Shown here one piece after another: positions 26,683 through 36,460 of a stretch of DNA of 64,000 nt (positions within the stretch are counted from its first letter, which is position 1; each line of letters begins with the position of its first letter). The stretch lies in contig CAIJTF010000068.1 of NCBI GenBank assembly GCA_903823565.1, positions 1-64,000 of the forward strand, given 5' to 3'. The DNA is from an uncultured Flavobacteriales bacterium (lineage in GTDB: Bacteria; Bacteroidota; Bacteroidia; Flavobacteriales_D; Crocinitomicaceae). Made by a program: the position numbers and the translations under genes. The notes beneath the pieces are model-generated. The model was not told the DNA's origin, searched no databases, and saw only the letters and a program-made list of their open reading frames with translations.

Positions 26683-27894
26683 TTAATCCAGTTTCAAATG
26701 ATGGCCCATTTTATCTCGTTTGGTTTTGAGGTAACCTTCATTGTATGGATTTCCTTTAATCTCCAACGCTACGTTCTCCACGATTTCTAATCCATAACCG
26801 ATCAATCCTGTTCTTTTCTTAGGATTATTAGACATTAGTTTCATTTTAGAAACGCCAACCTCTCTTAACATTTGCGCACCTACCCCATAATCTCTCTCGT
26901 CCGCTTTAAAACCCAATTCAACATTAGCCTCAATTGTGTCAAGTCCTTGTTCCTGCAATTTGTACGCTTTCAATTTATTGGTTAACCCAATTCCGCGTCC
27001 TTCTTGATTCATGTAAACGATAACTCCTTTACCATCTTTTTCAATAAGTTCCATGGCTTTATGCAACTGAGGACCGCAATCGCATCGGCAGGATCCGAAA
27101 ATATCTCCAGTTAAACAAGAAGAATGTACTCGAACTAAAACGGGTTCATCCTTTTCCCAGGTTCCTTTAACCAAAACAAGGTGATCTTGGTCCGTATTTT
27201 TGTCTTTAAACGCGTGCAGCTGGAATTCACCGAAGGTGGTTGGCATATGTACATCTACTACTCTTTCTACGTGCGTTTCATGGGCAATTCTGTATTTAAT
27301 AAGCTCTTCGATGCTTATAATTTTTAAATCAAAACGCTTCGCAATGTCCATGAGTTGTGGTAATCGAGCCATGGTTCCGTCTTCATTTAAAATTTCAACG
27401 ATAACCCCAGCTTCTTCGAATCCCGCCATTCTCGAGAGATCTACTGCCGCTTCTGTATGGCCAGCGCGTCTTAATACCCCCCCTTTCTTGGCCCTTAATG
27501 GGAAGATGTGTCCCGGTTTTCCTAATTCTTCTGGTCTAGTATTAGGATTGATAAGCGCGAGGATTGTTTTGGAACGATCGCTTGCCGAAATCCCGGTACT
27601 GCACCCGTGTCCAATGAGGTCAATACTCACGGTAAAAGGGGTTTCGTAGGCTGCGGAATTGTTTCTAACCATCATTTCCAGTCCCAATTCATCGCATCGT
27701 TCTTCGCTCAATGGCGCGCAAATTAACCCTCTTCCGTGGGTGGCCATAAAATTAACCACCTCAGGGCTTGCATTCCTTGCTGCCGTTAGAAAGTCTCCTT
27801 CGTTTTCTCGGTCTTCATCGTCTACAACAATGATTACTTTGCCCATTTTAAGTTCCTCTATGGCTTCTTCTATGGTGTTTAAATGGTATGACAT
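26683..27894 (-). CDS. ribBA: Bifunctional 3,4-DHBP synthase / GTP cyclohydrolase II
   Basis: Two riboflavin-pathway entry enzymes in one 403-residue chain. The N-terminal RibB part (1-200) has [11 protein letters not shown] and the substrate loop [22 protein letters not shown] (read as [19 protein letters not shown]). The C-terminal RibA part (205-403) has the zinc ligands C260, C271 and C273 in [17 protein letters not shown], then [12 protein letters not shown] start at ATG 27894 ([13 protein letters not shown]), which overlaps the pepD stop as TAATG, and reject the 16-residue upstream extension. No FMN riboswitch can be present, as the gene has no leader of its own. Confidence 0.95.
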   Translation of the reverse strand: MSYHLNTIEEAIEELKMGKVIIVVDDEDRENEGDFLTAARNASPEVVNFMATHGRGLICAPLSEERCDELGLEMMVRNNSAAYETPFTVSIDLIGHGCSTGISASDRSKTILALINPNTRPEELGKPGHIFPLRAKKGGVLRRAGHTEAAVDLSRMAGFEEAGVIVEILNEDGTMARLPQLMDIAKRFDLKIISIEELIKYRIAHETHVERVVDVHMPTTFGEFQLHAFKDKNTDQDHLVLVKGTWEKDEPVLVRVHSSCLTGDIFGSCRCDCGPQLHKAMELIEKDGKGVIVYMNQEGRGIGLTNKLKAYKLQEQGLDTIEANVELGFKADERDYGVGAQMLREVGVSKMKLMSNNPKKRTGLIGYGLEIVENVALEIKGNPYNEGYLKTKRDKMGHHLKLD

Positions 27895-29345
27895 TATGCT
27901 TGTTGGGGAATAAGTTTGAGTGTTTCTAATAAATAGGACCAAAATTTCTGTACCGATGAAATTTGAACTTTCTCATCGGGTGAATGTGCTGCTCGTATGT
28001 TTGGGCCGAACGAAATCATTTCAACGTCTGGAAGGTGTTTGCCGAGAATGCCACATTCTAATCCGGCATGGCAAGCTTTTACTTTGGGTTGATCTTTAAA
28101 CATATCACGGTACAATTGTTCCATGATTTGTAAGATGTTTGAATTTCGGTTCGGTTTCCATCCAGGATAATCTCCACTCTGTTCAACGGTGGCACCCATG
28201 TTTTCAAAGCAAGTACGGATGGTCATACTTACCTCTGCTTTTGTGCTTTCCACGGAACTTCGTTGAAGCGATTGGGTGGTAAACAGACCCTTTTCAACGA
28301 TGACTCTAGCCAGGCTTGAGGATGCCTCCACAAGATCTGGAATGTCTGGACTCATACGGAAAACTCCGTTTTGAACCGCACAAAGGACATTCAGGATTTT
28401 GTTACTATCTTCTTCTGACACAGCTTTTCCATCCCTTTCAACCGGAACAAACTCAAAAGAATGTTCTGGTTCTATAGAGGAATATTCGGAATTTAATTGC
28501 CCAACTGAATTTTTTAATAGGCTAAGGGCTTCCTCAACTTTTGGAACGGCAATGCAGCATGTGGCTTCCCTAGGAATGGCGTTACGAAGGCTTCCCCCGT
28601 CCATGGAGATTAGCTGAAATTTCGTTTGTTGTTTTAACTCCCAGAGCAAACGAGCCATCCATTTATTGGCATTCCCTCGTCCTCGATGAATGTCCATCCC
28701 TGAATGTCCGCCCAATAAACCCCTCAACTTTATTTTCATAACCTCCCAACCTTCTGTAATGGTAGTTTCCTGGTAGGTATAGGTGGTGTTTGTATCAATT
28801 CCCCCTGCACAACCAATGGATAACTCATCGTCGTCTTCCGTATCTAGGTTTAGCAATATTTTTCCGTCAAGAAGCTTCCCGTTCATATGCTTAGCTCCAG
28901 TCATACCAGTTTCCTCATCAATGGTAAAGAATGCCTCGAGCGGTGGATGGGTAAGATCTCGCGCTTCGAGTAAGGCCATGATTGCTGCAACACCAATACC
29001 GTTGTCGGCTCCAAGCGTTGTTCCTTCTGCTAAAACCCAATCTCCTTCTACTTTCATTTTAATGCCTTCGTTTTCGAAGTCAAAGCGTGTGGTTTCATTT
29101 TTTTGATGGACCATATCTAAATGCGATTGTAGAATAACGGTGGTTCTACGTTCCATACCTGGTGAGGCTGGTTTTTTGATAATTACATTACCTATATCAT
29201 CTACTAAGGTTTCTAGGCCTAGCTTTTTTCCGAAGGTTATCATGAACTGTCGCACTTTTTCCTCTTTTTTCGAGGGACGAGGAACGGAATTTAAATCGGC
29301 AAAGGCATTCCAAAGCGTTTTGGGTTCTAGGGTGCGAACAGACAT
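27894..29345 (-). CDS. pepD: Aminoacyl-histidine (cytosol non-specific) dipeptidase, M20C
   Basis: Zinc dipeptidase that releases amino acids from Xaa-His and other dipeptides. 483 residues, near the 485 of E. coli PepD. Motifs: [13 protein letters not shown] (first metal His and Asp), [25 protein letters not shown] (catalytic and bridging Glu), [17 protein letters not shown], and [12 protein letters not shown] near the C-terminus. The start directly abuts the menB stop with no gap, and the stop overlaps ribBA. No signal peptide. The call is firm. Confidence 0.94.
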   Translation of the reverse strand: MSVRTLEPKTLWNAFADLNSVPRPSKKEEKVRQFMITFGKKLGLETLVDDIGNVIIKKPASPGMERRTTVILQSHLDMVHQKNETTRFDFENEGIKMKVEGDWVLAEGTTLGADNGIGVAAIMALLEARDLTHPPLEAFFTIDEETGMTGAKHMNGKLLDGKILLNLDTEDDDELSIGCAGGIDTNTTYTYQETTITEGWEVMKIKLRGLLGGHSGMDIHRGRGNANKWMARLLWELKQQTKFQLISMDGGSLRNAIPREATCCIAVPKVEEALSLLKNSVGQLNSEYSSIEPEHSFEFVPVERDGKAVSEEDSNKILNVLCAVQNGVFRMSPDIPDLVEASSSLARVIVEKGLFTTQSLQRSSVESTKAEVSMTIRTCFENMGATVEQSGDYPGWKPNRNSNILQIMEQLYRDMFKDQPKVKACHAGLECGILGKHLPDVEMISFGPNIRAAHSPDEKVQISSVQKFWSYLLETLKLIPQQA

Positions 29346-30161
29346 TTACGGGAATTTAGGGAATTGTTGGAAATCAGGATCACGTTTTTCAAGAAAAGCA
29401 TTTTTTCCTTCTTGGGCTTCATTGGTCAGGTAATAGAGTAGGGTCGCGTCTCCCGCCAATTCCATTAGCCCGTGTTGTCCGTCCAGTTCCGCATTCATAG
29501 CTCGTTTAATCATCCGGATGGCGAGTGGACTTCGTTTCATAATCGTTTTGCACCAATCAACGGTCGTATCTTCCAATTGACTGAAGGGAACTACTTTATT
29601 GACCATTCCCATTTTTTCTGCCTCCTCAGCTGAGTATTGGTTGCAGAGAAACCAAATTTCACGGGCTTTTTTCTGACCGACATGGCGAGCCAAGTACGAT
29701 GATCCGAAGCCGCCATCGAAGCTACCTACTTTAGGTCCTGTTTGGCCGAAACGTGCGTTGTCTGAGGCAATGGTAAGATCACAAACGACGTGTAAAACGT
29801 GTCCTCCTCCAATGGCATAACCGTTAACCATGGCAATGACGGGTTTAGGAAGCGAACGAATAGCTTTGTGAAGATCGAGAACATTCAGACGAGGAACACC
29901 ATTTTCTGAGATGTAGCCTCCGATTCCTTTAACGTTTTGATCACCTCCCGAGCAAAATGCTCTGTCGCCTTCACCGGTAAGAATTACCACGCTAATGTCG
30001 TTTCGTTCTCGACAAATATTCATAGCGTCTAGCATTTCCATATTCGTTTCGGGACGAAAGGCATTGTAGACCCGCGGCCTGTTAATGGTGATTTTAGCTA
30101 TTCCTTCGAAAAATTCGAACTTGATATCGTTGTAGGATTTTAAACCAACCCAATTGCGCAT
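29346..30161 (-). CDS. menB: 1,4-dihydroxy-2-naphthoyl-CoA synthase
   Basis: Ring-closing step of menaquinone synthesis, from o-succinylbenzoyl-CoA. 271 residues, crotonase fold. Diagnostic blocks: [23 protein letters not shown] (the oxyanion region with the MenB-specific GGDQ), [37 protein letters not shown] (in parts) and the C-terminal [14 protein letters not shown]. It leads a five-gene leftward operon (menB-pepD-ribBA-lolD-like-TIGR02757) from a TACCTTTG promoter. No other men gene is nearby. Menaquinone would also serve the class 2 PyrD above. Confidence 0.95.
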   Translation of the reverse strand: MRNWVGLKSYNDIKFEFFEGIAKITINRPRVYNAFRPETNMEMLDAMNICRERNDISVVILTGEGDRAFCSGGDQNVKGIGGYISENGVPRLNVLDLHKAIRSLPKPVIAMVNGYAIGGGHVLHVVCDLTIASDNARFGQTGPKVGSFDGGFGSSYLARHVGQKKAREIWFLCNQYSAEEAEKMGMVNKVVPFSQLEDTTVDWCKTIMKRSPLAIRMIKRAMNAELDGQHGLMELAGDATLLYYLTNEAQEGKNAFLEKRDPDFQQFPKFP

Positions 30162-30177
30162 TGTTTTTCTTTTTTTA

Positions 30178-30185
30178 CAAAGGTA
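30178..30185 (-). promoter_or_regulatory. Promoter -7 box (TACCTTTG) for the menB operon
   Basis: Plus strand CAAAGGTA; exact TAnnTTTG on the minus strand, ending 16 nt before the menB ATG. The intervening leader is T-rich. It is the same octamer found at aroQ and the DUF4412 gene. Confidence 0.6.
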
Positions 30186-30233
30186 ACAACAATGTGATTA
30201 GCTTAGGGTTTAAAAAAATGAAATAATCTCGGT

Positions 30234-31523
30234 CTATTTTTTTACAATTTCTTTAATCCCTGCAACTAATTCATCCAGATCATCAAAGGAAGTATAAACG
30301 TTTGGCGTTACCCGAATTCCATTGATTTTTTCATATTCTATTGCAACCGTATGAACCTTTCGGTTTCGAAACAAGGCGGCTTCAATTTCTGAGCCTTTCA
30401 TTCCCAGAATGCCGAAGTTTGCAATTCCACAAGAGAATTCTTTTTCAAGGGGAGAAAAGAAAACAATACCAGGGATATTTTTAACATGATCTGTCCAGTA
30501 TTTCTTGAGCTCAAAAAGTCTTTTTTCTTTTCGTTCGGACCCAATCGCATTATGAAAATCTACGGCGCTTCCGATTGCCATTTCCGACGCGAAGGAGCGC
30601 GTTCCCAGGGATTCAAATTTCCTTATATTTTCTCCATCAGGCTGGTCGTTTGAGAGTAAGGCCCAAACTTTTTTTATTTTGTCCTTTTTAATGTACAAAA
30701 GCCCACTTCCAAAGGGAGCACACATCCATTTGTGAAGGCTTGTGCCGTAATAATCGCAATTCAATTCTGGAATTTGGTATACGGTATGAGCAAGCGTGTG
30801 TGCCCCATCTACGATGACTTCTGCACCGTATTTATGGGCTAAATCTGCAATTTTCTTTAAAACCTTAACTGGAATGATTTGACCGGTCCAATTGATCAGA
30901 TGTGTGAGGTATACGATTTTAGTTTTAGGAGTTATGGCCGCTGCATAGGATTCGTATATATAGTCTCCATCGGTGGTTGGCATGACTAAGTCTACCCATT
31001 TTAGGGAAATTTTATCCCTTTTTTCCCTTTGTTTCCAGGCGTTACGCATGTTGGGATAATCGTATTTTCCAACGACGACTTCATCCCCTTCTTTTAGATC
31101 CAAACCGAATATAATGGTATTCAGCGCTTCTGTTGCGTTTCGATTAATGCTGATTTCTTCAGGATCGGTACCACAAAATTTGGCCAGTTTTCTTCTCAAG
31201 GGTTCGCGGCCCTCGTCCAAACTTCGCCACATGTAGTACGTGGGTGCTTCGTTACACCATTGGTAATATTTCATGTGAACTTCTTGAACCTGTTTTGGTT
31301 GGGGGCTAACCCCACCGTTATTCAAATTGATAATATTCGAGGAGGTAGTATAGCAAGAGCGTACCCAGTCCCAAAAATCATCTTCAGACAATGCATTAAT
31401 TTTTGAATAATCGAGCGATGGGATATGGTTTGCTGCATGAATCCAGGGGTCTAGGTTTGCACCTGTAATCATAGCACCAGCAAGGACAGCAGATTGTTGG
31501 ATAAACGTTCTTCTTGAGGACAT
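30234..31523 (-). CDS. Tat-exported class V aminotransferase-like PLP protein
   Basis: 429 residues. It starts with a twin-arginine signal, SSRRTFIQQSAVLAGAMITGA, shown here as SRRTFIQQ followed by a hydrophobic stretch, so the folded protein with its PLP is likely exported. The rest is an aminotransferase class V fold: NLNNGGVSPQPKQV, SINRNATEALN, VDGAHTLAHTV, and the PLP lysine in YYGTSLHKWMCAPFGSG. The nearest named relatives by pattern are isopenicillin-N epimerase-like proteins, whose true substrates vary. GH20 hexosaminidase lies upstream in the same direction (gap 255 counted to the 33779 start end, but only 30 bp from the GH20 stop), so they are probably cotranscribed. Substrate unknown. 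Confidence 0.8.
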   Translation of the reverse strand: MSSRRTFIQQSAVLAGAMITGANLDPWIHAANHIPSLDYSKINALSEDDFWDWVRSCYTTSSNIINLNNGGVSPQPKQVQEVHMKYYQWCNEAPTYYMWRSLDEGREPLRRKLAKFCGTDPEEISINRNATEALNTIIFGLDLKEGDEVVVGKYDYPNMRNAWKQREKRDKISLKWVDLVMPTTDGDYIYESYAAAITPKTKIVYLTHLINWTGQIIPVKVLKKIADLAHKYGAEVIVDGAHTLAHTVYQIPELNCDYYGTSLHKWMCAPFGSGLLYIKKDKIKKVWALLSNDQPDGENIRKFESLGTRSFASEMAIGSAVDFHNAIGSERKEKRLFELKKYWTDHVKNIPGIVFFSPLEKEFSCGIANFGILGMKGSEIEAALFRNRKVHTVAIEYEKINGIRVTPNVYTSFDDLDELVAGIKEIVKK

Positions 31524-31553
31524 AGCATAGGTTTTGACATGAAGATAGTAAAT

Positions 31554-33779
31554 TTATTCGAAGACCAGTTCATCGCAAAAGATCCAGGGCTTCTCACCTT
31601 GGCCTGGAAAACCAACGGGTATGGTTGGTAATCCTTTCATTGAAACTTGAATACTCTTTGTTTTTCCTTTGATAGGGAGTTTCGTTCTTTCCTCCGTAAC
31701 GGAAATCGTTTTCATCTTTCCATTGTCCAATCGAACGGTAATTTCATTAGGGAGATGAATCCAAGAGGAGGGCTCGTTTAGAAAACCGAAAGTTATTCCG
31801 TTTAACCGAATCTTACGATCGAGTTCCAGTGTAATGTTTATATGATTTGTATCGAAACCAACCCATTGATAACCTCTCCAGGGTCGTGCGCCAAATTGTC
31901 CATCCACTAAGATCAGATCGCCGGGATGGTAACGCTCGTTGGGGGGGGTAACATAGGTGACTTTTGCTCCTAATCCACGATGGGAAATAATGGTAAGAGA
32001 ATCGGTACAACACGCTGTGGAAAAAGTGAATTTCTCATGCTTTACGTTTTTTTGTGAACGATTAAAAAACAACTTTTTACCGTAGGAAATCGAAATTCCT
32101 TCTTTTTTTTGCTGTGATACAACGGTAATCTTTTCGCTGGTATCTTTTCCATCAAACATCAACGAAAGGCCATTGGGCTCTCTGCTGAACTTCATCGAAG
32201 GCTTCAAGAAACTCATTGAAACCTTGGTATTTACATTGGGGGCTGTGAGTCTGGGAATATGATATTTTTTTAAGGTTTGTTCAAACGCATCGTAGCTTGT
32301 TTTTGTACCTCCCCAAAGCACTTGACTTAATGCTATCGCTCGAGGGTAGGTCATGTAGGTAAGTTGGTTAAAAGTTGGGATATACTCCGTCCAAAGGTTT
32401 GCTTGAGCACCTAAAACAAAGTGTGCTTCTTGTGGAGTTAATGATTTAGGAATGGGGTTAAATTCGAAAACTTTTTCGAGGGGTGTATATCCTCCGATAG
32501 CCAATGGTTCCGAGGAGGATTTTCCTTGGTAGTGATCAAAATAACAATGTGATCCGGGGGTCATAACCACATAGTGGCCTTCTTTCGCAGCGGCAATTCC
32601 GCCGTCCATTCCTCGCCAAGACATGACTGCAGCTCCTGGAGAAAGGCCACCCTCTAATATTTCATCCCATCCGATGAGTTGGCGGTTATTTTTTGCAAGG
32701 TACACATCAATTTGACGGATGAAATAGCTTTGAAGTTCGTGTTCGTTTTTTAAGTGAAGAGCATGCATCTTATTTTGGCAGGAGGCACATTTCTCCCATC
32801 GCGATTTAGGAACTTCATCACCACCGATATGAATGAATTTTCCCGGAAAAAGGGAGAGCACTTCCTCGAGAACATCTTCTAAAAAATGAAGGGTACTATC
32901 TTTTGTGCAAAAAACATCTTCGAATACGCCCCATAGTCCGGGGACAGGTTGTTGTTTTCCTGTGCAGGAGAAGGCGGGATAAGCCGCAAGTGCAGCTCTG
33001 GCATGTCCTGGCATTTCTATTTCGGGCACAATGGTGATGTGTCTGTCTGCTGCATATTGAACCACTTCTTTGATTTCCTCTTGCGTGTAAAAACCACCGT
33101 ATCTTTTGGTGTCCCAAGTCCTAGGGTAAGTGGAAAAATGATCGTTTACGGTACTGTCGCGCCAAGCACCAACGCTGGTTAGTTTTGGATATTTTTTAAT
33201 TTCAATTCGCCAGCCTTGGTCATCGGTTAAGTGCCAATGAAAGACGTTAAACTTATACATTGCCATTAAATCCAAGTATTTTTTGACTTCATGAATGGAA
33301 AAAAAATGGCGTGCTACATCTAAATGAAGCCCTCTCCATGAAAAATTCGGGAAATCTTTTACAAAACAAATGGGAATCGAAAACGAATGGTCCGGTTTCT
33401 CGGTTATGAGTTGAAATAAGGAATGGAGGGCATGGTAATAGGAAGCGGGGCTGGTGTAGGACAGGATAATCTTTGATTTTGTAACGTTTATGGAGTATGA
33501 CTCTGGGTAGGCGTTATTAAGTTCCTCAAAGCGAATAAATCCATCTTCACGTCCAATTCTAAGCGGTTTATTTTTATTTAAAATATAAAGATCACCGAGT
33601 GGAGAAATTGAATTTGAAAGCGTTGATGAGAGGGACTTGGTACAAAATAGGAGGGAGTCAAGCGCGATGGAATCCTTGGTGGAAGTATAGGTTACTGGGT
33701 TAGGTAAAATAGGGCAATGGTTTTGGGCGAAAGGAATAGTTCCAATGAAAAATAGGGCGAGGATAAATGGGGTTTTCAT
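31554..33779 (-). CDS. Secreted GH20 beta-N-acetylhexosaminidase
   Basis: Removes terminal GlcNAc/GalNAc residues from chitin oligomers or glycans. 741 residues from ATG 33779, which gives a proper signal peptide (MKTPFILALFFIGTIPFAQ); the track-length frame adds five residues. The N-terminal GH20b domain spans about 25-140. The catalytic barrel begins FSWRGLHLDVARHF and carries FHWHLTDDQGWR, EIEMPGHARAALAAYP and the acid pair D321-E322 in IHIGGDEVPKSRW. A beta-rich C-terminal region (about 520-741) may be a carbohydrate-binding module. No T9SS sorting domain. Its promoter is not evident. Probably exported to periplasm or surface. Confidence 0.9.
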   Translation of the reverse strand: MKTPFILALFFIGTIPFAQNHCPILPNPVTYTSTKDSIALDSLLFCTKSLSSTLSNSISPLGDLYILNKNKPLRIGREDGFIRFEELNNAYPESYSINVTKSKIILSYTSPASYYHALHSLFQLITEKPDHSFSIPICFVKDFPNFSWRGLHLDVARHFFSIHEVKKYLDLMAMYKFNVFHWHLTDDQGWRIEIKKYPKLTSVGAWRDSTVNDHFSTYPRTWDTKRYGGFYTQEEIKEVVQYAADRHITIVPEIEMPGHARAALAAYPAFSCTGKQQPVPGLWGVFEDVFCTKDSTLHFLEDVLEEVLSLFPGKFIHIGGDEVPKSRWEKCASCQNKMHALHLKNEHELQSYFIRQIDVYLAKNNRQLIGWDEILEGGLSPGAAVMSWRGMDGGIAAAKEGHYVVMTPGSHCYFDHYQGKSSSEPLAIGGYTPLEKVFEFNPIPKSLTPQEAHFVLGAQANLWTEYIPTFNQLTYMTYPRAIALSQVLWGGTKTSYDAFEQTLKKYHIPRLTAPNVNTKVSMSFLKPSMKFSREPNGLSLMFDGKDTSEKITVVSQQKKEGISISYGKKLFFNRSQKNVKHEKFTFSTACCTDSLTIISHRGLGAKVTYVTPPNERYHPGDLILVDGQFGARPWRGYQWVGFDTNHINITLELDRKIRLNGITFGFLNEPSSWIHLPNEITVRLDNGKMKTISVTEERTKLPIKGKTKSIQVSMKGLPTIPVGFPGQGEKPWIFCDELVFE

Positions 33780-33800
33780 TCGATAAAAATACACTAAATG

Positions 33801-33828
33801 AAAAAGAAAAAGGCCGGTAGACCGGCCT
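33801..33828 (-). terminator. Intrinsic terminator after the 50-residue gene
   Basis: AGGCCGGT (33811-33818), AG, ACCGGCCT (33821-33828): an 8-bp perfect stem with a 2-nt loop. On the minus strand the hairpin is followed by TTTTTCTTTTTC, the expected U tract. It lies seven bases beyond the stop codon of the small minus-strand gene, so it ends that transcript and insulates GH20. Confidence 0.7.
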
Positions 33829-33835
33829 GATAAAT

Positions 33836-33988
33836 TTAATTTTTGTGAATCAAGGGGAATTTCAATTTTGTTTTATTGGATTCCAAAGATTTACTAAAAT
33901 TAAGGATCGATTTAATCACTTCCTTAGGGGGTTGAAACGCTCCATAGGAGGTAGATAGTCGTTTGACGTGCTTGTATTTTTTTGTCAT
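33836..33988 (-). CDS. 50-residue orphan protein, basic, with own terminator
   Basis: ORF of 50 residues starting MTKKYKHVKRLSTSYGAFQ and continuing PPKEVIKSILNFSKSLESN, ending in FPLIHKN. Net positive, no TM or signal peptide; an amphipathic helix is likely at about 22-37. The PPKEVI..ILNFSKSLE segment resembles small uncharacterised Bacteroidota proteins I recall, but I cannot name a family. It fills most of the 320-bp gap between GH20 and fba, which otherwise would look empty. An intrinsic terminator follows it on the same strand, which supports a real transcript. A loose box, TATGGTTTG (3-nt spacer), lies 28 nt upstream. Confidence 0.6.
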   Translation of the reverse strand: MTKKYKHVKRLSTSYGAFQPPKEVIKSILNFSKSLESNKTKLKFPLIHKN

Positions 33989-34064
33989 AGGCTAAAAAAA
34001 AATTTTGCCCAAAACGCAAACCATATCCTATTATTGTGGTCGTGCGGTATTTAAACGGATTTCT

Positions 34065-34072
34065 TACTTTTG
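34065..34072 (+). promoter_or_regulatory. Promoter -7 box (TACTTTTG) for fba-accD
   Basis: Exact TAnnTTTG ending 27 nt before the fba ATG at 34100. It includes the TTG at 34070 that would begin the longer frame, which speaks for the shorter start. Confidence 0.55.
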
Positions 34073-34099
34073 TATTCCATCAACAACGAATGTTTTAGT

Positions 34100-35170
34100 A
34101 TGAATCCATCCATTAAATCGGGCGTTGCCACCGGAGATTCGGTGCAGGCTATTTTCCAACTGGCGAAAGAGAAGCAATTTGCGCTTCCGGCGGTCAATGT
34201 AACGAGCACTTCCACGGTTAATGCTGTGATGGAAGTAGCTGCTTCTTTGAACGCTCCAGTTATCATTCAATTTTCAAATGGCGGAGCGCAGTATTTTGCG
34301 GGTAAAGGACTAAAAAACGACAGCGAAAGGGCTGCCATTTTAGGTGGTGTTTCAGGCGCCAAACACATTCATCAATTAGCAGAAGCTTATGGAGCAACGG
34401 TAATTTTACATACCGATCATTGTGCCAAAAAACTACTCCCTTGGATTGATGGATTACTAGAGGAAGGAGAGGCCTTTTTTGCGCAAACGGGTAAGCCTTT
34501 GTTTAGTTCCCATATGATTGATTTATCGGAGGAACCCTTGCATGAGAACATTTCGTTGTGCAAGCGTTACCTCGAACGAATGTCAAAAATTGGAATGACA
34601 TTAGAGATTGAATTGGGTATAACAGGAGGGGAGGAAGACGGGGTGGATAACTCGGGCGTTGATAGTTCTAAACTTTACACGCAACCAGAGGAAGTAGCCT
34701 TTGCCTATGAAGAATTAATGCAAGTATCACCGCGTTTTACCATTGCTGCTGCTTTTGGTAATGTGCACGGGGTATATAAACCAGGGAATGTAATCCTTCG
34801 ACCGATAATTTTAAAGAATTCTCAAGATTACATTCAATCGAAATTTAAAACGTTACCAAACCCGGTTGATTTTGTATTTCACGGAGGATCTGGTTCAACG
34901 GTAGAAGAAATACGGGAAGCTATTGGATACGGCGTCGTTAAGATGAACATCGATACGGATTTACAATTTGCCTTTACCGAGGGGGTTCGTAATTACGTGC
35001 TTGCGTACTCCGATTACTTAAAAACACAAATAGGAAATCCAGAGGGGGAGGATAAGCCCAATAAAAAGTATTACGACCCAAGAAAATGGATGCGTGAAGG
35101 CGAGTTGACGTTTGTAAAACGGCTGGAGCAGTCTTTCAAAGATTTAAATAACATTAACACCTTGAAATGA
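34100..35170 (+). CDS. fbaA: Class II fructose-bisphosphate aldolase
   Basis: Zinc aldolase of glycolysis and gluconeogenesis: fructose 1,6-bisphosphate to dihydroxyacetone phosphate and glyceraldehyde 3-phosphate. 356 residues, like E. coli FbaA. Motifs: [31 protein letters not shown], the zinc ligands in [42 protein letters not shown], and FHGGSGS near the phosphate site. ATG at 34100 ([15 protein letters not shown]) fits the family N-terminus. The stop overlaps accD's start (ATGA at 35167), an unusual pairing of aldolase with fatty-acid synthesis that is seen in several Bacteroidota as I recall. Confidence 0.95.
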   Translation: MNPSIKSGVATGDSVQAIFQLAKEKQFALPAVNVTSTSTVNAVMEVAASLNAPVIIQFSNGGAQYFAGKGLKNDSERAAILGGVSGAKHIHQLAEAYGATVILHTDHCAKKLLPWIDGLLEEGEAFFAQTGKPLFSSHMIDLSEEPLHENISLCKRYLERMSKIGMTLEIELGITGGEEDGVDNSGVDSSKLYTQPEEVAFAYEELMQVSPRFTIAAAFGNVHGVYKPGNVILRPIILKNSQDYIQSKFKTLPNPVDFVFHGGSGSTVEEIREAIGYGVVKMNIDTDLQFAFTEGVRNYVLAYSDYLKTQIGNPEGEDKPNKKYYDPRKWMREGELTFVKRLEQSFKDLNNINTLK

Positions 35171-36012
35171 GTTGGTTTAAAAGAAACAAAGAGGGAATTA
35201 CCACCAAGACGGAGGAGAAAAAAGAAACTCCGGATGGGTATTGGACAAAGTGTTCTAATTGTAAAACCCTTTATATCACGGCAGATTTAGAAAAGAAGAA
35301 TTTTGTTTGTGAGCGTTGTTCTCATCATGAGCGTATTGATGCAGAGTCTTATTTTAAAATGATTTTCGATGAGGGCAAGTTTGCCGAACTTGATGCAGCA
35401 ATGTCCTCTGGAGACCCGCTTGGATTCGTAGATACTAAAAAGTATACGGATCGAGTGAAAGGCACGCAAAAGGCAACAGGTTTAAAAGATGCGATACGAA
35501 CCGCAATTGGCACGATCGATGGTCAGCCATTGGTAGTTGCCTCAATGGATTTCGGGTTTATCGGGGGATCAATGGGAAGTGTAATGGGGGAAAAGATTTC
35601 GCGAGCAATCTTGAAAGCCATTGAAGCGAGAGCCGCTTTCATGATTATTTCAAAGTCTGGTGGTGCTAGGATGATGGAAGCGGGCTATTCTTTGATGCAA
35701 ATGGCAAAGGTTTCTGGGAATTTAGGATTGCTTTCTGAAGCCAAATTACCGTACATTTCATATTTGACGGATCCAACCACAGGGGGGGTAACGGCTTCTT
35801 TTGCAATGCTTGGAGATATTAATATTGCAGAGCCCGGTGCGTTAATTGGATTTGCAGGCCCTAGGGTAGTAAAAGAGACAATTGGTCGTGACTTACCTGA
35901 TGGGTTTCAAACGTCTGAATTCTTGTTAGAGCATGGATTTTTGGATTTTATAATTGACCGTACGGAGATTAGACCGAGATTAAGTCAAGCCATCCGTTTG
36001 TTTACGCATTAA
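35167..36012 (+). CDS. accD: Acetyl-CoA carboxylase carboxyltransferase beta subunit
   Basis: Transfers the carboxyl from biotin to acetyl-CoA, making malonyl-CoA for fatty-acid synthesis, with AccA. 281 residues. The N-terminal zinc ribbon has four cysteines C29, C32, C48, C51 (CSNC and CERC). The crotonase-like core shows [78 protein letters not shown] (in parts) and C-terminal [14 protein letters not shown] overlap with fba suggests coordinated expression of the two. accA and accBC are not in the window. Confidence 0.95.
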   Translation: MSWFKRNKEGITTKTEEKKETPDGYWTKCSNCKTLYITADLEKKNFVCERCSHHERIDAESYFKMIFDEGKFAELDAAMSSGDPLGFVDTKKYTDRVKGTQKATGLKDAIRTAIGTIDGQPLVVASMDFGFIGGSMGSVMGEKISRAILKAIEARAAFMIISKSGGARMMEAGYSLMQMAKVSGNLGLLSEAKLPYISYLTDPTTGGVTASFAMLGDINIAEPGALIGFAGPRVVKETIGRDLPDGFQTSEFLLEHGFLDFIIDRTEIRPRLSQAIRLFTH

Positions 36013-36040
36013 GGGGCCGTTTTTCGGTGTTTTGGTTGTA

Positions 36041-36048
36041 TAATTTTG
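36041..36048 (+). promoter_or_regulatory. Promoter -7 box (TAATTTTG) for the TauE gene
   Basis: Matches TAnnTTTG and ends 16 nt before the ATG at 36065, in the 52-bp gap after accD. AT-rich, so moderate support. Confidence 0.45.
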
Positions 36049-36064
36049 ATTATTTTCGTCTCCT

Positions 36065-36460
36065 ATGACACTCCAAGAGGTAGTTACGTTAGTGTGTATT
36101 GGGCTTTTTGCTGGTATACTCAGTGGTTTTGTGGGGGTTGGGGGAGGAATAATTATCGTTCCAGCCCTCGTGTATGCCCTCGGTTTTACCCAACATCAAG
36201 CGCAGGGAACGAGCCTTTTTGTCCTTGCGATGCCGGTGGTTCTATTAGCGGTTTTGAATTACGCTAAAACGGGAAATGTTCATTGGAAATTTGGTCTTGT
36301 TATAGCTGCAACTTTTGTGATTGGAGGATTTATTGGTTCTAAACTTTCCTTGAGGCTTCCAGAGTCATGGATTAAAATTTCGTTTGGGTTAATAATGGCC
36401 TATGTTTCTTTTAAATTGCTTTTATCGGGATTTCAAACCTTAAACCAGCATGAATCGTGA
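36065..36460 (+). CDS. TauE/SafE family membrane protein, half-length
   Basis: 131 residues with four hydrophobic helices. The opening VTLVCIGLFAGILSGFVGVGGGIIIVPAL (seen as GLFAGILSGFVGVGGG plus IIIVPAL), then HQAQGTSLFVLAMP and GNVHWKFGLVIAATFVIGGFIGSKLS in parts, is the TauE/SafE repeat. Full transporters have two such halves (about 250 residues); this is a single half, so it probably works as a dimer. The family exports sulfite or organosulfur anions, though substrate here is unknown. It overlaps the M20 peptidase by 11 bases. Confidence 0.85.
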   Translation: MTLQEVVTLVCIGLFAGILSGFVGVGGGIIIVPALVYALGFTQHQAQGTSLFVLAMPVVLLAVLNYAKTGNVHWKFGLVIAATFVIGGFIGSKLSLRLPESWIKISFGLIMAYVSFKLLLSGFQTLNQHES

